From positions 233,324,503 to 233,388,502 of the forward strand of contig NC_073692.1 in the NCBI RefSeq assembly GCF_029784155.1: a DNA stretch of 64,000 bases. Direction: 5' to 3'. Position numbers and translations under genes: made by a program. Numbering within the stretch: the first letter of the stretch is position 1; every line of letters starts with the position of its first letter. Below the pieces are notes generated by a model, which was given only the letters and a program-made list of their open reading frames with translations, did no database searches and was not told the origin of the DNA. This document shows, piece after piece, positions 1 through 10,550 of the stretch. This stretch comes from Uranotaenia lowii (Eukaryota; Arthropoda; Insecta; Diptera; Culicidae).

Positions 1-165
1 CAAATCATCAAACAAATAAGATTCTTTAAGGAAACAAAGTAGTTTTTCCTTTTCTACTTCGTCATTTGAAAGGATATTCCTTATGGACACGCCAATCTGG
101 TACGCCTCTCTGGGTCCTTGGAGTTCAGGACATTCGATGAGTATGTGTTCCGCTGTTTGCCTCAC
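1..165 (-). pseudogene. LINE ORF2 C-terminal fragment (I/R1/Jockey-like)
   Basis: The minus strand reads an open frame containing TAEHILIECPELQGPREAY followed by an acidic, leucine-rich end (LLCFLKESYLF), running off the left edge of the window. The pattern H-I-L-x-E-C-P with a downstream PRE/LL tail is typical of the last domain after the reverse transcriptase of I, R1 and Jockey-group LINEs. Homology to that group is inference from the motif. The plus-strand sequence changes to AT-rich non-coding DNA near 165-170, which I read as the 5' truncation point. No start codon, catalytic domain or tail is inside the window, so this is a dead fragment or the clipped end of a longer copy. Confidence 0.6.
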
Positions 166-1423
166 GTTGCTTCAAGATTATTTGAATATACATATCTCAT
201 TGTTTTTAAATTTTAACAATATTCATATCTAATATAGCGAAACAAAAAAACACATCTTCTTGTTGGCAATCCGATTTTCCCTTTATTTTTTCCATCGTGA
301 AGCTGTATTACAGCCTTATTACTACTCTCTCATAGGATTAATATACAGGTTTTAATTATATAGGAATAAAACTCTAAACTCCAGATGTGTTTAGAAAGAA
401 AGAGATCTAGAAATGAAGAAAATGGTTCATTTTCAAGTATAAATGAAATACCGGATAACATTTTATTGATAGAAACAATTTTTATTGATAAATTAGCTGA
501 CACGGTGTGCTTTGCTACACCTTCCAAAAATAAATAAATTATGTGAAAATAATTTATCTATAAATACATTTTCGATATCCTTACAATTAGAGCTTCCACA
601 TCAAATCATTATTGGAATAAAAAGAGGATTAGATTCTCTGAAATGTGTTTTTTTTAACTTGATCTTGCGTCCAAAACTTCGGAAGTACCCTGAAAATATT
701 GAAACATAATGGACAAACAGAAGAAAGAAAAATATTTATGAAAACTTACGATTTTTTGGTTTTTGCCTTCTTTTTTCAGTTTGCTTTTAATCCTCACTCA
801 ATGTTCCGTTTTCTTCTAATTGGTCCTCTCGTTTTCTTCCAAAACTGTTGAAATATAAGTAGAAGAAAGAATGTGGTGGAAAAAGGATTTCACTAAAAAA
901 ATATCTAACTTTAAACTAAAAACGTTAATTCAATTCCAAATCTTGCTGAATCTAATTCAGTGATTGTTTGTTTATCTTTTGGTAAAAAGCCAACTTTGAG
1001 AAGGGGTAATCCTTAATTTGTTTGAATTGATGTTCTGAAAATTGATACCTTAAGAATCGCTCATGGTACAAAGGTAACGTGCCCAGCTTTCACCAGGAGG
1101 CCTCAGGTTCATATCCTCAAGCAAGAAGCAGTTTTTAGAGCAAGTATGAAATCCAATTAGAGAAAAGGGGTAAAATGAACAGATTTGATTGATTGGTAAT
1201 TGTACGATTCCAAAATAACTTTAAAAAAAACGCAATTTTTTGTCCTTTTCTGTTTATTTGAAAGTTCATGTAAAAGCTGAATAACCTTCTTCTAAGCTTT
1301 GGATATGAAACTTGAAAGTGTGGATATGAACTTAAATTTGTAGCTGAATAGAATGCTATACAGCCATTGAGCAGGGCTGAGTAAGCTTTTGAGAGAATGT
1401 TTTATGGACTTATGGTTACTTGG
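166..1423. other. AT-rich spacer without recognised gene
   Basis: Only short chance ORFs (up to 65 codons) with no recognisable domain. A weak tRNA-B-box-like string (GGTTCATATCC) lies near 1106, but no cloverleaf could be drawn around it. Confidence 0.5.
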
Positions 1424-2319
1424 GAATGGACCCGGAAATAACGGGAACGATTTAACTTTTTCTCAGAAGCTTTCTTTACAGAGCGGTTATTTTCAGGATG
1501 GTCAGCAATTCGGAGAAAGCGGGTTTAAATCTTAATCCTAATTCCACGCTGGAAAAGCGAAGAAAAGAAAGAAATTTCTTCTAAATTTCGGAGTTTTTAG
1601 CGCATGAATTTTAGTGTTCTAAGATTCTCCACATACTAGTTTATGCTAGTTATTTTAAGCTCACGGGTATTTTTCAGTGAGCAGAAAAGTAATAAAGGAT
1701 AGGTTTTAATATTTTACTTTTATAGCGTTTCATTATGTAAGAATATAATGTTTTGCATCTTAGTGAATTTTGTTAACGAATTTTAGGAAAAAATAGACAA
1801 TAAAAAAGTATTGGTAATAAAATTAGTGCGACTTTTAAGTATTATTGTGAATTCATACGTTGACATCAGATAACTTTTTTGACAAAATTTTCATCTCGAG
1901 ATTGATGCTTAGCATCTTTCTTATAACTGAAATTGCCATGCATTGATCCAAAATAAATGATGATCAAAGCTCCATTAGCTGTCCTTTTTCTCAAAAAAAA
2001 AAAAAAAGAAACACGTTTTTCATAATCGATACTCACAAAAATGAGGAAATGAAACGAAAATATTGAAATCTACGGGGACCAACTTTATGAGTCTGGCTGA
2101 AAAACTGAAACTCAACATGACTTCAACTCAACTTGAAATTTTGAAAGTATCACATGGCACCTTATGAAAATCAAATTTTATCAAATCCAAATTATGAAAT
2201 AATCTGAGATTCCTTTTTAAATGCGAAATTGTTGTCAAAGACTTAGAAGAAGATGACAATTGTTGAAGGATAATTTTAAGGTAAGGAATCCTAACTTAGG
2301 ATTACTAGAATTGTTGTCA
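1424..2319. repeat. Dispersed repeat, copy A
   Basis: This stretch aligns by eye with 4320-5000, 7100-7204 and 8173-8290. Shared blocks include GTGAATTCATACGTTGACAT, AAGCTCCATTAGCTG, the block GAAATTTTG.AAGTATCACAT, and GAAGAAGATGACAATT. The copies differ by many substitutions and indels, so the family is old. Copy A lacks the mariner, the 1.76 kb TIR element and the Helitron found in copy B. It therefore acts as an empty-site reference at least for the mariner. Its left part still holds a GGACCCGGAAATAACGGGAA block like the subterminal region of the CCGGGAAAA family. Confidence 0.75.
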
Positions 2320-4153
2320 TGGTCTTTTACTTTGTTTTACTTACATTCATTTTTTTTTTTATTTGAGCCATTTAACAGACCATAGGTCAGCAACTGCGCA
2401 AACATAATAAAAATATATTTTTTTATAAAATATTTATTAAATCGTGCTAAATCGATAATTGAGTCTTGTGAACTGGCATACGGATTTTCACAGGTCCAGA
2501 AGAAAATTTTCAAATAGCATCCGTTGTAGGAACAAGTGGAAAGCATCATATGGAAAATAACAGTTTTTGAAGCCTAATTGATCATTTTTTTGCTTTTCAC
2601 TGTTTTTAAAGGATCAGCATTGAGATCAAGATTTAATTGATCATGAACGTTAATGCAAAGAATAACTTAAAACAACAACAACTAAATTCAAATTACTATT
2701 TCCAAAATCTTGTGTATATTTTTGAATCAATCGAACACAAAATTTGAGCTGTAGCTAACAGGAAAATCAAAGGTAATCACTTAGAAAAAAAGGAGTTTTA
2801 GATAGCCTCTGTTTTATTATCCATAAATGTAACCCTCATAAAATTATATATTTTAAGCACTCGTAATAACTTTTTTGGCCTAGAGTATGGTGGGGTAAAG
2901 GACGACCTTAGTGCTATCCTATTTTTAGAAAATTTTGCAGTTGTTTTTCTAAAAAACCAAGAATAGCATTAGACTCCCTAGACTTTTATCTCTCTTCTAA
3001 AAAATTACGAAGATAATCGATCAACGCATTTGATAGCAGTAGTGAAAATGCCAAACTGCTATCGAAACGTACTCTTACCCCACCTCTGGGGCAAAAGTTC
3101 GAATGATGTGGGGTAAAAGTACGACCATTCAGAATTCCACAATTTTGCATGTAGTCGAGAGGAAAATTATTTAATATCAATCTTTGCTTACTTCTGTGTG
3201 CGCTTCTGATACAAATCCTCTACATGGGCGCACAACCTGCGTGGATTTGGAGTTCTTCACCAATTGTCCATTTTCAACAGGTTTACGAAATCTAGTTCTC
3301 ATCGTATTTGAGAAATGTTTCGTCTTTGGAAAAAAAAAATATGCGCTGACATTCCCAGTGAATTTTAGAAAGAAGTTAAAACTTTCCGTTCAGATTTACT
3401 TCAGTAGACCCTGTATATCATTCGTACTTTTGCCCCATTTGCAGTTAGTACTTTTGCCCCTTCAAGTTTTCTTTTGATTCACAGTTTATTGTAAAAAACA
3501 GAGACATACTAATTAAATTCTTTCTTCGGCATTTGCTAGAGGTTGAAAACAACTAAACAGACACATTAAGACTTCCATTGAAAGCCAGAATTTTTAATGC
3601 TCAAATATATTTGCCGTTATTTTAAATATTACATTATTTGGGCAAAAAAGCTGCTTTACCTCATTTTTCGGAGTATTTGAAATAAATTCGCATGCACTTT
3701 TTGGAATTGTGAGATAAGATTAGAACGCCGCTGATGTGCCTTGGTAAAAATCATTTTTCGTGTGTTGTTTTTTCAGCTGTTTTTCAGAAAAAAAAATATC
3801 TGGAAAGAAAATCCTAAACTAAGAATTGAAAGTTACAAATTAAATTTTGATAGCTTTTCAAACTTGAAGCAGTAGTTTTTGATAGTTAACTTGTATATTT
3901 TTATTTAAAAAAAAGTAAACCTTTGAATCTTTGAACACAATTAAAATATCAAGCCTGCAGCCAATATTTACCAAAAGTACACAAATTTTGAACTAAGTTT
4001 CAGTAACGGACTTTTTCATTTTTTATTAAGGGTTGATCACCGTTGATATATTTATATTTATTTTTGTTTTGAAAGTTTAAAAATAGCCTTGAACTGATTT
4101 TGCCAGTTAAAAAGTAGGTACATATATTGTTTCCGAACATAAATGTGACATCT
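2320..4153. other. AT-rich spacer
   Basis: No coding region recognised. Apart from the GGGGTAAAAGTACGA motif cluster reported separately, this is low-complexity AT-rich DNA with homopolymer runs. Confidence 0.5.
2886..3470. repeat. Cluster of GGGGTAAAAGTACGA-type motifs in both orientations
   Basis: The motif GGGGTAAA(A)G(T/G)ACGA occurs near 2892 and 3110 on the plus strand. Its reverse complement (CGTACT(T)TT(A/G)CCCC) occurs near 3070, 3424 and 3450, with a CCCCACC/GGGGCAAAAGTTCGAA arrangement at 3079-3105. The inverted arrangement over about 580 bp resembles the end of a degenerate TIR or fold-back element. Element boundaries are not clear and no coding sequence is present. A 64-codon minus-strand ORF here is likely chance. 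Confidence 0.45.
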
Positions 4154-5091
4154 CAGGTTGGCCAGCGAACCGGGAGAACTGAATAAATAACGGGAATTAA
4201 AAATGGGCCCGAAAAAAACGGGAATTTTGAATCAAAACCGAGAAAATCCCTATGGATTATTTCTTCCACATATCCAAACCTATTTCAAACCTATAGAACT
4301 CCAAAATTCGTTCTTTTCATCATGGCATTACTCTGTCTCAGAAGCTGCCTTCACATAACAGGTATTTTCAGGATTTCCACCTATTCGGAAAAGCGGGCTA
4401 AATTCTACTTTTGAAATGCGGTAAAAAATCAGGAATTTCGCATGAATTTCCGTGCTCTAAAATTCTACACTTTCAAGCATAAACTTTTCTAAGTTCACGG
4501 ATATTTTGCAGTGGACAGAAAAGAAATATTCTTTATATGAATAAACTATAAAAATTATGTAAAGCTTCAATATGATAGGTTTTAATCATTTACGTTTCTA
4601 GCGTTTAATTATTTAAGAATATAATGTTTTGTACCTTAGTGCATTTTCTTACGAATTCCAGGAAAAAATTAAAAAAAAGTATGGATGGTAAAATTATTGC
4701 GACTTTTAAGTTGTAATGTGAATTCATACGTTGACATCAGATGTCTTTTTGACAAAATTCCCATCTCGCTTAGCATCTATGTTGAGCGCCTCTGCTCTTA
4801 ATATTGATGCTTAACATCTTAACTGGACTTATCATACACTGTTCCAAAATAAATTATGATCGAAGCTCCATTAGCTGCCATTTTTTTTTAAATAAAACAC
4901 ATTGTGCATAAACGATACTTACAAAAATGAGAAAAATGAAACAAAAATATTAAAATCTACGGGCACCAACTTTATAGAATCCGGCTAAAAAACTGAAAAA
5001 AAAATCAAATGAACTTAACGAACCCATAAAAATGAAATATTGATAGAACGAACCTACTTCACAAGAATGATACGAACTCAGTAATTTATTC

Positions 5092-6853
5092 CAGGGTGGC
5101 CAGCGAACCGGGAAAACCGGGAAAACCGGGAAAAACCGGGAATTGAAAATAGGACCGGGAAAACCGGGAAAAAACCGGGAATTTCAAATCAAAACCTGGA
5201 AAGTTCTTTTTGGATCATTTTTCCCTATATAAACAATTGAATTCTAAAATTAATTCATATTATTTTTTTTCTCAAAAGCGAAATAAAATGGGATCTAAAT
5301 TCCATGGGAATAATGTGGGCAAAAGTCGATAACTTCTTGAAAAATCGAGATTTTTTAGCTCAGCACATACCTTTTAGTGCTCTGAAGTGGTCTAGTTCCA
5401 AAATATATTGAGATTTTTTTTTGTTAATTTACTAATTTTTGACATTTACAATTTTACAAATTTTTTATAAGCATTAAAAGCGCGAAGAACTTATCTTTCA
5501 TATGTTCAAAAAAATTGTTTTTCACAAATAAATTCCATTTTTAACCTTTTAGAGCCGGGAATTCATTAAACTCTGCGGGAAAAATGCGAAAAAACAGAAA
5601 AATTCAAAACAAGTTGCCACCATGTTACATGGTTCTTTCATAAAATGTACAAAATGTAGAACGAGATTCTATCTAACATTTTGCGCTTTTACTGGTAATC
5701 GCATTCTTTATTGATTAAAAATTTGAAAAATACAGATTGTTTAAAAATAAGAATCACATTAAGATATTATCATATTAAAAAGGCTGATTTGAAAGCAAAT
5801 TCAAGCCTTAGAATAATTTTTAAAATTTGTGTTAGAACTTCAAATTTAAAATTTGAATAACGATATTCAAATTTTCTGGTTGGATTGCAAATTCTGACTC
5901 AGAGTTTAGATTAACATGCCAAGTTCAAAGTCAAGCTCTTAGAACTCAGGCTCAGGCTCACTCAGTATTCAAGACGAGAATCAAATCAAAATTTAAAATT
6001 AATAGGAGGAATAGAATTAAGTGGATTCTGTTCTCAAAATTACAGAGAAAAAATATTAAATTAGAAAATCAATCAGTATTAATCAGTTAAAATTCAAATC
6101 ATGAAACCAAACTTATCTTAGGTTTGACTTATAGATTCGTAATTCACCCGAAATTCATTGTCGATGATTATATTTCAAATTTCATAATTCAGAAATCTGA
6201 GCTCAATACTCAAATTCTGTGTGCGATAAAGTTTATTCAAATTGGAACATCATGGTTTTAATTGGATCGAAAAATGTTGACAAAATTACCAAAAAAATCA
6301 GAGTTTTGCAGCAGATGTAGACTGAGATATGAAGAATTGATTGGTATACAGTAGTTTTTCGATTTGATCACTGTTTGATTTTTCAATATTCACTAAGTTC
6401 ACGCTCGAGTTCATCACGGTTATTTTTTCGAGTTTATCGCGTTGTTTTTTGAAATCATTCAGAAATCATTTGTAATTTGTCCATTTTTATTTCAAGTTTC
6501 CCCAAATTCACGGTTTTGCCATTATCACGGTGAATTAAGCGTGATAAAATCGAAAAACTACTGTATGTACTTAACTCAAAGTTTGTGATTTTGGTACCTC
6601 ACCCTCTGATTCTAAGGGCCTCAATTACTTTTTCCATCCTTTGTTTAAACAATTTTCTGTAGAAATCCCAACAAACATCTTCGTTAACAGGATATTCTTA
6701 CGTTTGATATGAAAAAAGATCTTATTTTGGTTTAAAAAAAAAACCCCTGCTTATCACATTCATGTATTTCAAAACTGGGAATATCATAAAATCTCGATCG
6801 AAAAACCGGGAAAAAACCGGGAATTTGAAAATGGAAACTTGCTGGCCACCCTG
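5092..6853. mobile_element. 1.76 kb TIR element, CAGGGTGGCCAGC family
   Basis: The ends are CAGGGTGGCCAGC at 5092 and its exact reverse complement at 6841-6853. They are flanked by a 6 bp direct repeat, TTATTC (5086-5091 and 6854-6859). Just inside the left end are five or more CCGGGAAAA units, and two more lie before the right end. Those units point the same way at both ends, so they are direct while the termini are inverted. No transposase ORF is visible, so it is non-autonomous. The interior (5764-6330) matches the copy at 37697-38748. Superfamily is unassigned: the 6 bp duplication does not fit hAT (8), mariner (TA) or piggyBac (TTAA). Confidence 0.8.
6349..6563. mobile_element. 215 bp TA-flanked MITE nested in the 1.76 kb element
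   Basis: The termini CAGTAGTTTTTCGATTTGAT (left) and the reverse complement of GATAAAATCGAAAAACTACTG (right) are near-perfect inverted repeats with TA on both sides (6347-6348 and 6564-6565). The related copy at 38.4 kb runs straight through this point, giving an uninterrupted site. TA target and CAGTA start suggest a Tc1/mariner or pogo-like MITE. That assignment is inference. No coding capacity. Confidence 0.85.
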
Positions 6854-7206
6854 TTATTCACGCAGTTCTAACTCACTTCTAAGTCATCTAATTTTGATAA
6901 AAATCAGAGTTACAAAGGTCTTATTATTAAAATTTTTTTTAATACATTGAAAACGTGACAGATAAAGAGATTTTTTTTTACGTGTATTTATGTTTTGAAT
7001 GAGGAATTCGAAAGTGCCCAATCATTATTCGCCAAATCCATAATTGAGTAATCAGAACGTAGGCTTTAAATATGACTATAAGCTTATAGTTTGAATGAAA
7101 GATTCAAAACTTCAACTTGAAATTTTGCAAGTATCACATTGCACCTTATCAAATCCATATTTTATCAAATCCAAAATATTAAAAAAAAATCTGAGTTTCC
7201 TGTATA
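6854..7206. other. Continuation of repeat copy B between two insertions
   Basis: The first 240 bases are AT-rich with no recognised feature. From about 7100 the sequence aligns with copy A at 2121-2215, up to the TA (7205-7206) where the mariner inserted. Confidence 0.6.
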
Positions 7207-8170
7207 AAGTCTGCTTCATTTAATATTGGAACAAATTCTTTTGCTCATTGTGGCGCTCCTAGTGGACGGATTTGGAAACTTTTTTCACCCACGTGTCGGG
7301 AAATTCATTACCTTTCACCATGTATTTATGCCATAACACCAAACGATAGCATTTTGTAAACAACCGCCATGGAAGCCGAACGGAGGGATCAAATTGTGCA
7401 CAGTTTTCTTGAAAATCCATTGTTGTCGGCATCGAAGCTAGCTAAACAGCTTAAAATGCCCAGAAATACCGTATGGTGTGTTATCAAGCAGTACAAGGAA
7501 ACATTGACGACGGCTCGGAAGCCGCATTCGAAGCGTCGGAGTGGAACTGTCGACCGGAAACTGCGTGGGAAAGTCATCAAGGCCGTCAAGAGGAATCCCA
7601 ATCTTTCAGACCGCGATTTGGCCAATAATTTCCTGGCCGCTCACAGTACGGTGCGACGAATTCGTCTCCGGGAAGGAATAAGGTCATTCCGAGCCAGCAA
7701 ACAGCCAAATCGGACGCTGAAGCAGAACAATGTGGCCAGAATCCGTGCTCGAAAGCTGTACGACCAAGTGCTGACCAAGTTCGACGGATGTAAAGTCTGC
7801 TTCATTTAATATTGGAACACAAACAATTGCGTGTAGTTCAGTCATTTATTAACGAATTCATAATTTGTTTTTCATACAAATGTAGCATTTTCTTTACTCT
7901 TTCATAAAAAAAAATTAAAAAAATTATTCATTGCTGTTTCGAAGAAATTCTCGTACTCGTACTCGTAAGAAAACTGTGCACAATTTGATCTCTCCGTTCG
8001 GCTTCCATGACGGTTGTTTACAAAATGCTATCGTTTGGTGTTATGACATAAATACATGGTGAAAGGTAATGAATTTCCCGACACGTGGGTGAAAAAAGTT
8101 TCCAAATCCGTCCACTATTAGCGCCACAATGAGCAAAAGAATTTGTTCCAATATTAAATGAAGCAGACTT
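7207..8170 (+). mobile_element. Chimeric mariner (DD37E-like) element with about 200 bp TIRs
   Basis: The ends AAGTCTGCTTCATTTAATAT and its reverse complement are flanked by TA (7205-7206, 8171-8172). The inverted arms extend about 200 bp (7207-7412 against 7966-8170) and include the first codons of the transposase. A third copy of the same terminus, again preceded by TA, lies inside at 7791-7817 in plus orientation and cuts the transposase off. The element thus looks like a left half joined to a short complete terminal-repeat unit. Copy A of the surrounding repeat (about 2212) shows the empty site. Confidence 0.9.
7369..7809 (+). pseudogene. Truncated mariner transposase (N-terminal DNA-binding half)
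   Basis: The 146-residue ORF starts at an ATG 162 bases inside the left TIR and reads MEAERRDQIVHSF. A first helix-turn-helix (about residues 10-45, LLSASKLAKQLKMPRNTVWC) and a second (about 65-105, LSDRDLANNF then STVRRIRLREG) are visible, as in Tc1/mariner transposases. Basic segments lie between them. The frame stops making sense after LTKFDGC (about residue 141), where an internal terminal repeat begins. In the ITmDD37E element at 25.3 kb the equivalent point is directly followed by the first catalytic aspartate (MDDETY). The whole catalytic DDE domain is therefore missing and the product could bind DNA at most. Confidence 0.85.
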
Positions 8171-8553
8171 TAGAAAGCGAATTTGTTGTCAAAAACTGAG
8201 AAGAAGATGACAATTTTCAACGAGATTTCGAAGGATGATGTTAAGGTTAGGAATCCTAATTTAGAATTAGAAGAATTGTTGACTTAACTCTTAGCATTTT
8301 ATACTGCTTCTGCGTTATTTTCTGTACAAATCGCCACAATCATCACCGAAATCTGGATTACATTTGAATTTCAGGATGCAATTGTGTACTGAAAATTTCA
8401 AAACCTCTCACACTTTTTCGTACAACTTTATAAAATTACTGTTTTTTATAAAAAAAAACCTGTTAAACATAGTTTAAGTGTAAATAGTGTAGTGTAAAAT
8501 CATAAAATTTCTATCGGGAAAACCGGGAAATTGAAAACAATACATAATCCAAA

Positions 8554-10550
8554 TCTTCTAATATATAAAGATGAGTTGGACTATATATGTTTGTTTGTTT
8601 GTATGCACCTTATGCAAATCGACACCGCTTAACCGATCAGCCTGAAATTTGGTACAGAGATGTATTTGGACCAGGGTAAGGTTTTAGTGATACTTCTGAG
8701 CCCCTCCGACCTAAGAAAAAAGACCCTCCCATACAACTTTCGTTTTTATTGCCACAAATCAAAAGTCATGGCACCCACTTGGCAGCCGATTTTCGTTTCC
8801 TTTGGCGGGTTATTTTCACCATCACCATGGGCCGGGCGTAAGAAACAACTATCCAGACTCCAGATTCCAGAGTTCACGTGTACTGGAAAGCAAATCAAAG
8901 CTTGCTGAGCGTTAAAGATTTGAAAGGGGAAATTTTGGCGGGTGTTTTTTGTACCTTCTACTGCTGCAAGCACGTGGTACCGGCAGAAACGAGAATTTTG
9001 GATGCAATAATGAGCTTACATTTCGGATAGAAAAATACAACTAACCTGTAAAGTACGTATTGACTTGAACTGTAGTGGTTTTCAAAGTACTCCCTACCAC
9101 TGCTGCAGGGCTTTGGAGTCTATTAGAATATACAGTGTGTGAAGTATGGATGCAACGATTTATCTTCATTATGAATTTGGATTAAGTGCTGAAAACATAT
9201 TCAGCTATTTTTTTAAAATCAAGCTTTTTAGAATCAACCATTTTCGTATTTTAGAATTCCTCTTTTTTTTTCAATTTCATTGCTTTGAAAGCCGTCGAGA
9301 AATCTAAATGGAGGACTAAAAAATTTAACGTGCATTATCTGGAAAAACCAAATCCAACGCAAGACACTTTATTTGAAATTAAGTATGAGGTTTTAAGTTT
9401 TATGCAATTAAATTTTATCGGTCAATCTATGACTTTTGTATAAATGTTGATCATTAATGTGTTCAATTTTACCATCCAATTATGCGAAAACTTAAACCGT
9501 TAAGTACTGCGAATGCAATCAAATTATTTCCAAGAATTTTTACTTTATCACTCTTCACAAAAATTAATGAGATTTTTTTTCCAAGAATGGAAAAATTTAA
9601 AATAAAAAAATCTTTTGTTATAACATCATAAAATGGGTGATTTGGGTTCCGAGATAGTTTCTTTTAAATCACTTTAAAAAATCATTAGTGGAACTTAAAA
9701 CATTTAAGAAAAACTAATCATAAAACGGTGTGGAAAAAACAACGAAAAGTACACATTCATTTGAAAACATGAAAAATGAGTCTTCAACAAGTTTAAAAAA
9801 CCAAATACAAACACATACAGGATCTCAATGAAACTTAATATTTCCTCGAGGAGATTCCTTTTACTAAATTCTAAGCGTACATCTTTCGGGTATATGATGG
9901 CTAGCATCTTACAAATGCTTAAACCACTAAACCACAAAAGTTTACTGTGTATGCCGTGACTGGGATTCGAACTCATGGCCGTTGGCTTGGATGACTTGAA
10001 GGCCACGAGCTGCGGCAAGTTTCGGAAGCCTTCTTAGAATTTTCTGGGCAAATAAATCTCGAATATAGCATACGGGGGAGCATTTGCTATATAGCGTCCG
10101 AGGAGAGCACCCCCAAAAGAGGTTTCATTAGATGGGGGGTGGGAAAGATAAAAATATAGTTTAATCATTTGAAGATAAAAAAATAGAAGGCCAAAGCTAT
10201 TCAAGCTTCCTTTAAGAAAGGGTGGGTATTAAATGTTTTTCGTGAAGAAATAAAAAAGCATTCATGAAAAATTAGATTTAATTACTATGAATACGAACCT
10301 CATAACTATGTAGGTATAAGTGTTTCAAAAATATGAAAAAGGGAAACACAGTAAATATTCTCATTCAAAACTTGAAAAACACTAACAAAACTTTCAAACC
10401 TTACATACATGGCACAACATGGGTAAAATTTTCTCATAATAAATATATAAAACATATTGAATACAAAGCTACCAAAATTTCGTGAAATCAACCGACTCAT
10501 TTTGATTTATATTTTATGCAAACCCGAGCAAGGCCGGGTAAATCAGCTAG
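8554..10550 (+). mobile_element. Non-autonomous Helitron
   Basis: The 5' end is TCTTCTAATATATAAAGATG after an A (8553), followed by the common insect Helitron leader (GACACCGCTTAACCGATCAG at about 8621). The 3' end is the hairpin ACCCG-AGCAAGGC-CGGGT (10522-10539), a short AT spacer and CTAG at 10547-10550, followed by T. This matches Helitron rules: TC start, CTRR end with a preceding hairpin, insertion between A and T, no target duplication. No Rep/helicase ORF is present over 2.0 kb, so it must have moved in trans. ORFs inside (for example 82 codons at 8660) have no recognisable domain. Confidence 0.85.
9700..10018 (-). repeat. tRNA-derived SINE-like segment inside the Helitron
   Basis: On the minus strand the stretch begins GCCGCAGCTCGTGGCC (A-box-like, about 10015-10000) and has a good B box, GAGTTCGAATCCC, at 9974-9962. 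The first lies about 40 bases upstream of the second, as in tRNA-derived SINE heads. The body continues with CTCCTCGAGGAAATATTAAG and a T/G-rich tail. Target duplications were not found, so its limits are approximate. It may have been captured by, or inserted into, the Helitron. Confidence 0.5.

Larger units (their letters stand above)
4154..8540. repeat. Dispersed repeat, copy B (interrupted by nested insertions)
   Basis: The left end reads CAGGTTGGCCAGCGAACCGG, close to the CAGGGTGGCCAGC terminus of the family at 5092 and 37697. Its right side (8505-8540) holds CGGGAAAACCGGG, like the right subterminal region of that family. The body at 4320-5000 matches copy A (1470-2110) and resumes at 7100-7204 and 8173-8290. 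It is split by the TIR element 5092-6853 and the mariner 7207-8170. The right terminus is not found, and the Helitron begins at 8554. Treating the separated blocks as one element is inference from their collinearity with copy A. Confidence 0.65.
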
